Assembly (NCBI GenBank): GCA_944382895.1
Contig: CALWNV010000009.1
Coordinates: forward strand, 1 to 39,760
Reading direction: 5' to 3'
Source: an uncultured Clostridia bacterium
Lineage (GTDB): Bacteria; Bacillota; Clostridia; Oscillospirales; UBA644
DNA length: 39,760 nucleotides
Part shown: piece after piece, positions 35,893 to 39,760 of the stretch
How the letters are laid out: the number at the start of each line of letters is the position of its first letter
Position numbering within the stretch: the first letter of the stretch is position 1
Program-made: the position numbers and the translations under genes
Notes under the pieces: model-generated
Database searches by the model: none
What the model saw: the letters and a program-made list of their open reading frames with translations, nothing else
Told to the model about the DNA's origin: nothing

Positions 35893-36582
35893 ATGATAAT
35901 CAGTAATCTTTTTATGTTGATTGATGGGGAAATAAGCATCATTAAGTTTATTCAAGTTACTTTGTTTGTTTCGGTTGCGGTAATAATAGCGTTATCGGTG
36001 CATGAATGTTGCCATGCTGTCGTTGCGTATTGGTTTGGGGATAAAACGGCGAAGTCTCAGGGGAGGATAACTCTGAATCCTTTCAGGCATATGAATCTTA
36101 TAGGAACGCTTATGCTTTTGATAGTCGGTTTCGGTTGGGCAAATCCTGTCATCGTGGACAGCCGTAATTTTAAGAAGCCCCGTTTGGGTATGGCTTTAAC
36201 CGCTGCCGCCGGTCCTGTTTCAAACCTTCTGATGAGCTTTATTTTTTCTTTCTTGTATGTTTTTTTGTATATAAAAATTGAGCCACTTTTTTCAAATGTA
36301 TTAATCGAAAATCTTTTTGAGCTGTTTAGATATATTATTATTATAAATATGTCTTTTGCGATTTTCAATCTTGTTCCTTTCCCCCCCTTGGACGGCTCAA
36401 AAATAATCGGTGAGATGCTTCCGCTTAAATACCGCTATAAGTATTATTCACTCGAGAGGTTCTCGCTTATCTTTTTTTTAGTTTTAATAGCGCTATTGAG
36501 GTTTTTTGATTTTTTGTCGATAGTAAATACTAACTTAAGTAATTTGTTTATATATATATCCGTACTTATTTTGGGGATATGA
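35893..36582 (+). CDS. M50 family site-2 protease
   Basis: A 229-residue membrane metalloprotease of the small soluble-domain-free M50B (Rv2869/YdiL-like minimal) kind. The zinc motif HECCH is at residues 37-41, and the second zinc ligand is Asp167 in FPPLDGSK. A GPVSN motif (107-111) is also conserved. It has about five to six helices and no PDZ or CBS domain. Such enzymes cut membrane-bound factors within the membrane; the target is unknown. GGAGGG is 8 nt upstream of the ATG. It follows the degenerate homologue by 13 nt and overlaps scpA by 4 nt. The neighbourhood with scpAB and gerW hints at links to cell-cycle or sporulation but does not prove it. Confidence 0.92.
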   Translation: MIISNLFMLIDGEISIIKFIQVTLFVSVAVIIALSVHECCHAVVAYWFGDKTAKSQGRITLNPFRHMNLIGTLMLLIVGFGWANPVIVDSRNFKKPRLGMALTAAAGPVSNLLMSFIFSFLYVFLYIKIEPLFSNVLIENLFELFRYIIIINMSFAIFNLVPFPPLDGSKIIGEMLPLKYRYKYYSLERFSLIFFLVLIALLRFFDFLSIVNTNLSNLFIYISVLILGI

Positions 36583-37313
36583 ACGTGACCGGACTGACAT
36601 ATAAACTCGAGGTCTTTGAGGGGCCTCTTGATCTTTTGCTTGATCTGATTGAAAAACACAAGCTTGATATATACGACATAAAAATATCTCTTCTTACTGA
36701 GCAGTATATGCTTTATATTGCTAAAGCCAGGGAGCGTGACTGGGATCTGACAGCGGATTTTATTGAAATGGCTGCGAGGCTGCTTTATATAAAATCGTGT
36801 TCACTGCTTCCATCGCAGAATGATGAGGAAGAAGATCCGAAAGCTGATTTGGAACGGCTTTTAAGGGAATATTCTGTATATAAGGCTTTATCAGGGGAGA
36901 TGAAAGACAGATATATAGGTTCGGATATTTTTTTTCGCGAGGTTATACCATCAGACTTGCCTAAAGCAGCGGCGGATTATAGTTATTCATCGGACAGGCT
37001 TGAACTTGCATACCGACGGGTGATTGCCGCATATGAGGCAAAAAGAATTACCCCGAAGGCTTTTGACAGGCTGATAGGAACAAAGATAGTGTCGGTGAAT
37101 TCGAGGATACTCTATGTCCTTAAAACAATAAGAAGACGTTCAAAAGTACGGTTTATAAACCTTTTTGACGAATGCCGCAGCCGTTCGGAGATAGTCGCGA
37201 CATTCCTTGCTGTTTTGGAGCTTTTACGTGCCGGACGTTTGGATACGGAGGAATCGGGCGATGATATAATTATAACTCTAAGTACTGTCTCGGATAAAAA
37301 ATCGGTACGGTGA
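36579..37313 (+). CDS. scpA: Segregation and condensation protein A
   Basis: A 244-residue kleisin. The N-terminal SMC-binding part has YKLEVFEGPLDLLLDLIEKHKLDIYDI, the family hallmark, and then FIEMAARLLYIKSCSLLP. An acidic linker follows, and the C-terminal winged helix (about 165-240) has VRFINLFDECRSRSEIVATFLAVLELLR. ScpA bridges the SMC heads with ScpB in chromosome condensation. ATG 36579 overlaps the M50 gene by 4 nt. scpB begins 40 nt downstream after a small GC-rich hairpin region. Confidence 0.95.
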   Translation: MNVTGLTYKLEVFEGPLDLLLDLIEKHKLDIYDIKISLLTEQYMLYIAKARERDWDLTADFIEMAARLLYIKSCSLLPSQNDEEEDPKADLERLLREYSVYKALSGEMKDRYIGSDIFFREVIPSDLPKAAADYSYSSDRLELAYRRVIAAYEAKRITPKAFDRLIGTKIVSVNSRILYVLKTIRRRSKVRFINLFDECRSRSEIVATFLAVLELLRAGRLDTEESGDDIIITLSTVSDKKSVR

Positions 37314-37353
37314 AAAAGAAAGGGGCCCGGCTTTTCAGGCCGGCGGACAGGTT

Positions 37354-37929
37354 ATGGATATACAATTTCTTACAGCGGCCGTTGAGGCTGTTTTATATGC
37401 TTCGCCGACGCCGGTGGATCCTGACAGACTGGCAGCGGTTATTGGAGTTGATAAGGAAGAGCTTCTTGCTGTTTTTGATAAAATATTCGGTGATTGTATG
37501 AACGAAAATCGGGGAATAGAGCTTTTATGCAAGAACGGAATGTTTATGTTTGCGACTAAAAAAGAGTTTGGACAGATTGTTTCAGGTTATCTTGCGTCGC
37601 GCCGCCCCGGTCTTTCGAGCGCGGCTATGGAGGTTCTTGCGATCGCGGCGTACAATCAGCCGGTAACAAAGACATATATCAGCCAGATCAGGGGTGTTTC
37701 GTCTTCTGAGATAGTGGAATCTTTGGTTGAAAAAGGGCTTTTGGCGGAAGACGGAAAAATTGATGTTCCAGGAAAACCTATGGGGTATGTTACTACTGAG
37801 AAGTTCTTGGCGGTTTTTAATCTTGACAGTCTTGATGATCTTCCTGAGAATGACCTGATGCGCGATGCCGCAGGCGATTTTTATATGTCTGGGGCGCGGG
37901 GACAGACAATCCTTGCCGAAAGTGAGTAG
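37354..37929 (+). CDS. scpB: Segregation and condensation protein B
   Basis: A 191-residue ScpB with two winged-helix domains (about 1-80 and 85-160). The second has MEVLAIAAYNQPVTKTYISQIRGV, the hallmark of the family, and GRPMGY-like PGKPMGYVTTEKFL. It binds ScpA as a dimer. ATG 37354 is preceded by GGACAGG, a weak site only 2 nt away from the start if that is the SD. The 40-nt gap from scpA contains a small CCGGC/GCCGG stem, so translation could be tuned here. Other in-frame starts are not better. The next gene begins 3 nt downstream. Confidence 0.94.
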   Translation: MDIQFLTAAVEAVLYASPTPVDPDRLAAVIGVDKEELLAVFDKIFGDCMNENRGIELLCKNGMFMFATKKEFGQIVSGYLASRRPGLSSAAMEVLAIAAYNQPVTKTYISQIRGVSSSEIVESLVEKGLLAEDGKIDVPGKPMGYVTTEKFLAVFNLDSLDDLPENDLMRDAAGDFYMSGARGQTILAESE

Positions 37930-37932
37930 AAA

Positions 37933-38574
37933 ATGGAAATTCTGCGTATAATACTTATAACATTCGGTTCAATCGCAGGCTTTTTTGTCTTTGCCGTGAT
38001 GCTTTTTTTGTTTTGTCCGATAAAAACAGAGATCGTTTATGGCGAAAGTAAATTTGTCAGAATACGTTTTTTGTTTTTTAGGTATACTTTTACGTCCGAT
38101 AAAGTGAAAACACTGGTCAGAAAGAAAAAGCGGGCAGGGCATAAGGCTACTGAAAAATCTGAGGAAGACGGTGCGTCGGCTGAGCCGGAAAAGGATATTG
38201 AGAAAAAAGCCGCGTCAGAGTCTGAGAAAACCGATAAAAAGGAAAAAATTTCTTTGGATGATATTTTTACTATTGCTGATGCGATTATAAATAAATTTGT
38301 AAAAAAGCTTTATTTTAATCTGGTTTCACTTGATATAACCGCTGCTTCCTCTCAGGCGGATAAAACCGCGATATTATACGGGAGATTGAATGCGGGAATA
38401 TACCCTCTCTTAGGAATGATAGATTCTGCCGGACGGCTTGGTAAGTCTCATGTCAATATAGTTCCTGATTTTACGTCGGAAAAGTTTTCGGCAAAGGTTC
38501 ATATAATGATATCTACGCGATTGGTTTATATTTTGAATTGCTTTTTATATCTTAAAAAAGAAAAAATAATATAG
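37933..38574 (+). CDS. DUF2953 domain protein
   Basis: A 213-residue protein with one N-terminal membrane helix (about 5-29), a polar middle of Lys/Glu-rich low-complexity sequence (about 64-105), and a C-terminal part with FNLVSLDITAASSQADKTAILYGRL that fits DUF2953. The family occurs in sporulating Clostridia and Bacilli, commonly next to GerW/YtfJ, as here. Its exact role is unknown. ATG 37933 follows scpB by 3 nt, with AGTGAG as a weak ribosome site within scpB. Confidence 0.78.
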   Translation: MEILRIILITFGSIAGFFVFAVMLFLFCPIKTEIVYGESKFVRIRFLFFRYTFTSDKVKTLVRKKKRAGHKATEKSEEDGASAEPEKDIEKKAASESEKTDKKEKISLDDIFTIADAIINKFVKKLYFNLVSLDITAASSQADKTAILYGRLNAGIYPLLGMIDSAGRLGKSHVNIVPDFTSEKFSAKVHIMISTRLVYILNCFLYLKKEKII

Positions 38575-38596
38575 CCGAAAGGAAGGTTATACACAT

Positions 38597-39007
38597 ATGG
38601 AAAACAGAGAACATCCCATCCAGGGAGTAATGGAAACTGCGATGAAGAGTATAAGGGAAATGGTTGATGTAAACACTATTGTAGGCAATCCTATAACTAC
38701 TGCGGACGGTTCGACTATAATCCCCGTATCAAAAGTAGGCTTTGGTTTTGCGTCAGGAGGTTCGGATTTTAAGCAGAAAAATCATACTGAAGGTGAAACC
38801 CCTTGTTTTGGCGGAGGAAGTGGCGCAGGTGTGACAATAACCCCGATAGCGTTTTTGATTGTTTCCTCAAACGGCGGAGTATCTCTTCTTCCTGTCGACA
38901 ATCCGCAGTTTTCCGCAGTGGATAAAGCGATCGATATGCTTCCCTCTATGGTGGACAAGCTTAAAGAAGCGTTTTCAAAAAAGAAGTGCGACCGTGAAAA
39001 CGACTGA
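38597..39007 (+). CDS. GerW/YtfJ family sporulation protein
   Basis: A 136-residue protein of the GerW (YtfJ) family. The family start HPIQGVMETAMKSIREMVDVNTIVG is intact, as are GNPITTADGSTIIPVSKVGFGFASGGSDF and the Gly-rich GGGSGAGVTITPIAFLIV. In Bacillus, GerW is needed for normal spore germination. This is good evidence that the organism, or its ancestor, forms spores. GAAAGGAAGG lies about 8 nt before the ATG. It ends the scp operon. Only a hairpin without a T run (39120-39150) follows. Confidence 0.92.
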   Translation: MENREHPIQGVMETAMKSIREMVDVNTIVGNPITTADGSTIIPVSKVGFGFASGGSDFKQKNHTEGETPCFGGGSGAGVTITPIAFLIVSSNGGVSLLPVDNPQFSAVDKAIDMLPSMVDKLKEAFSKKKCDREND

Positions 39008-39119
39008 TATGTAAAAATATCGGTTATTGACGGCGGTTCTGTGTTTACTTATTTTATCTGGAACAGCAGCTTCAACAAAACATGTATTTGTTGTTTTAGT
39101 TATATTTATGATAAATTTA

Positions 39120-39150
39120 TCCCCGGTCCGGCAGAAAACCGAACCGGGGA
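39120..39150. terminator. Stem-loop between convergent gerW and sugar kinase genes
   Basis: TCCCCGGT..CGG pairs with CCG..ACCGGGGA (11 pairs, one mismatch) around CAGAAAA. Neither flank has a clear T tract, so termination strength is doubtful. Confidence 0.45.
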
Positions 39151-39230
39151 TATGCTATGTACAAAAGTAAAGAAATATTTTTATCTGTTTTTTGTTCAGA
39201 TATTATTACATGTACTTTTCTGTGCGGAGT

Positions 39231-39760
39231 TTATTTTCTTGTATTAAGAAGGTGGATAATATCGTGTTTTTTCGGCATGGATTCGGCAGCTCCTTTTTTT
39301 GTAACCGAAAGAGAGGCGCTTGCAGTAGCGAATCTGACAGCTTCCTGTATATCACATCCTTCGGCAATAGCTGCTGCAAAAGCCCCGTTATAGGCATCTC
39401 CGGCGCCGGTCGTATCTATCGCTTTTTGCGGTATTGCGGGAATATGCCCGGTAAATACAGAGTTTTTGATATATGAGCCTTTGCTGCCTAATGTAATTAT
39501 TACTGTTTTTACTCCCATTGATATAAGTGCGTCGGCTGATTTTTCATATTCTTCTTCGGTAAATCCGGAAAAATATGCTGCCTCAGTTTCGTTCGGTGTC
39601 AGAAAATCAACTCCGTCAAACATTCTTTCAGGGATTGTTCTTATTGCTGCAGGATTGAGAATAAACGGTTTTTTGTATTTCCTGGCAAGTTCTTTTGCTG
39701 CAAGAGGTAAAAATTCTTTTGCAACAGCCTCATGCACTAGGAGGCTTTCAGCCGCATTAC
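39231..39760 (-). CDS. PfkB-family (ribokinase-like) carbohydrate kinase, 5' end outside the window
   Basis: The C-terminal 176 residues are visible and the frame stays open to the right edge, so about 40 percent of a ~300-residue kinase is missing. Ribokinase-family signatures are present: FILNPAA, DFLTPNETEAAY, and DTTGAGDAYNGAFAAAIAEG, where the Asp of GAGD is the catalytic base, and VIITLGSKGSYI for ATP binding. It resembles ribokinase most closely, but the substrate-binding lid is not in view, so the substrate is uncertain. It is convergent with the gerW gene. Confidence 0.9.
   Translation of the reverse strand, partial: NAAESLLVHEAVAKEFLPLAAKELARKYKKPFILNPAAIRTIPERMFDGVDFLTPNETEAAYFSGFTEEEYEKSADALISMGVKTVIITLGSKGSYIKNSVFTGHIPAIPQKAIDTTGAGDAYNGAFAAAIAEGCDIQEAVRFATASASLSVTKKGAAESMPKKHDIIHLLNTRK

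Noticed and set aside
39041-39476. Short plus-strand frames after gerW
   Set aside because: No ribosome sites, and most of them are antisense to the sugar kinase gene.
1-39760. CRISPR arrays, insertion sequences, prophage or attachment sites
   Set aside because: No spaced direct repeats, transposase or integrase genes, or terminal repeats were seen; the only tRNA gene is intact with no duplicated 3' end nearby.

Overview
The window looks like a chromosomal segment of a low-to-moderate GC, spore-forming Clostridia-type Firmicute. The signs are consensus sigma-A promoters, strong AGGAGG ribosome binding sites, a GerW/YtfJ sporulation protein, type III glutamine synthetase, ScpA/ScpB, a dockerin-bearing secreted protein and pst/pho genes in one operon. 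I see no rRNA, phage, insertion sequence or CRISPR. The content is mostly housekeeping and metabolic, with a small envelope-polysaccharide patch in the middle.

Left part (1-9500): the 3' two thirds of a very large 2-hydroxyacyl-CoA dehydratase-activase-like protein runs in from the left edge and ends at a bidirectional terminator. Facing it is a DUF2238 (YjdF-like) membrane protein. Next, on the minus strand, is an ammonia-assimilation pair, asnA then glnN. A tRNA-Ala(CGC) follows with its own promoter and terminator, then a stand-alone GH36 alpha-galactosidase with a perfect consensus promoter.

Arginine part (9500-19340): one minus-strand operon reads argG - ACT protein (UPF0237) - PFL/DUF711 protein (UPF0210) - argH - argC - argJ - argB - argD - argF, and ends at a terminator. 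Most genes overlap by 4-8 nt or lie within about 45 nt. It encodes the cyclic pathway from glutamate to arginine, except for carbamoyl phosphate synthesis. Two ARG-box-like sequences lie upstream of argG, one over its -10 element. A two-gene DUF4177 unit lies just upstream.

Envelope part (20100-26950): a secreted dockerin protein with a glycosidase-like barrel, a FnlC/WbjD/Cap5G-like UDP-HexNAc 2-epimerase, a divergent pair made of a CpsB/YwqE-type PHP tyrosine phosphatase and a FlaA1/CapD/PglF-like membrane dehydratase, and a priming sugar-phosphate transferase. The two middle transcription units share a back-to-back promoter region.

Phosphate part (27200-33760): pstS-pstC-pstA-pstB-phoU-phoB-phoR is one plus-strand operon. 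It has Pho-box-like TTTACA repeats upstream, a strong hairpin after pstS, and translational coupling from pstA to phoR.

Right part (33850-39760): secG and a membrane-anchored metallophosphoesterase are on the minus strand. A plus-strand operon follows: degenerate M50 homologue - active M50 site-2 protease - scpA - scpB - DUF2953 protein - GerW/YtfJ. A PfkB-family kinase runs off the right edge. No single obvious new system emerges. The most unusual items are the M50 pseudoenzyme/enzyme pair, the ACT-PFL pair inside the arginine operon, the TDK-to-TNK change in the FlaA1-like enzyme, and the orphan dockerin protein.
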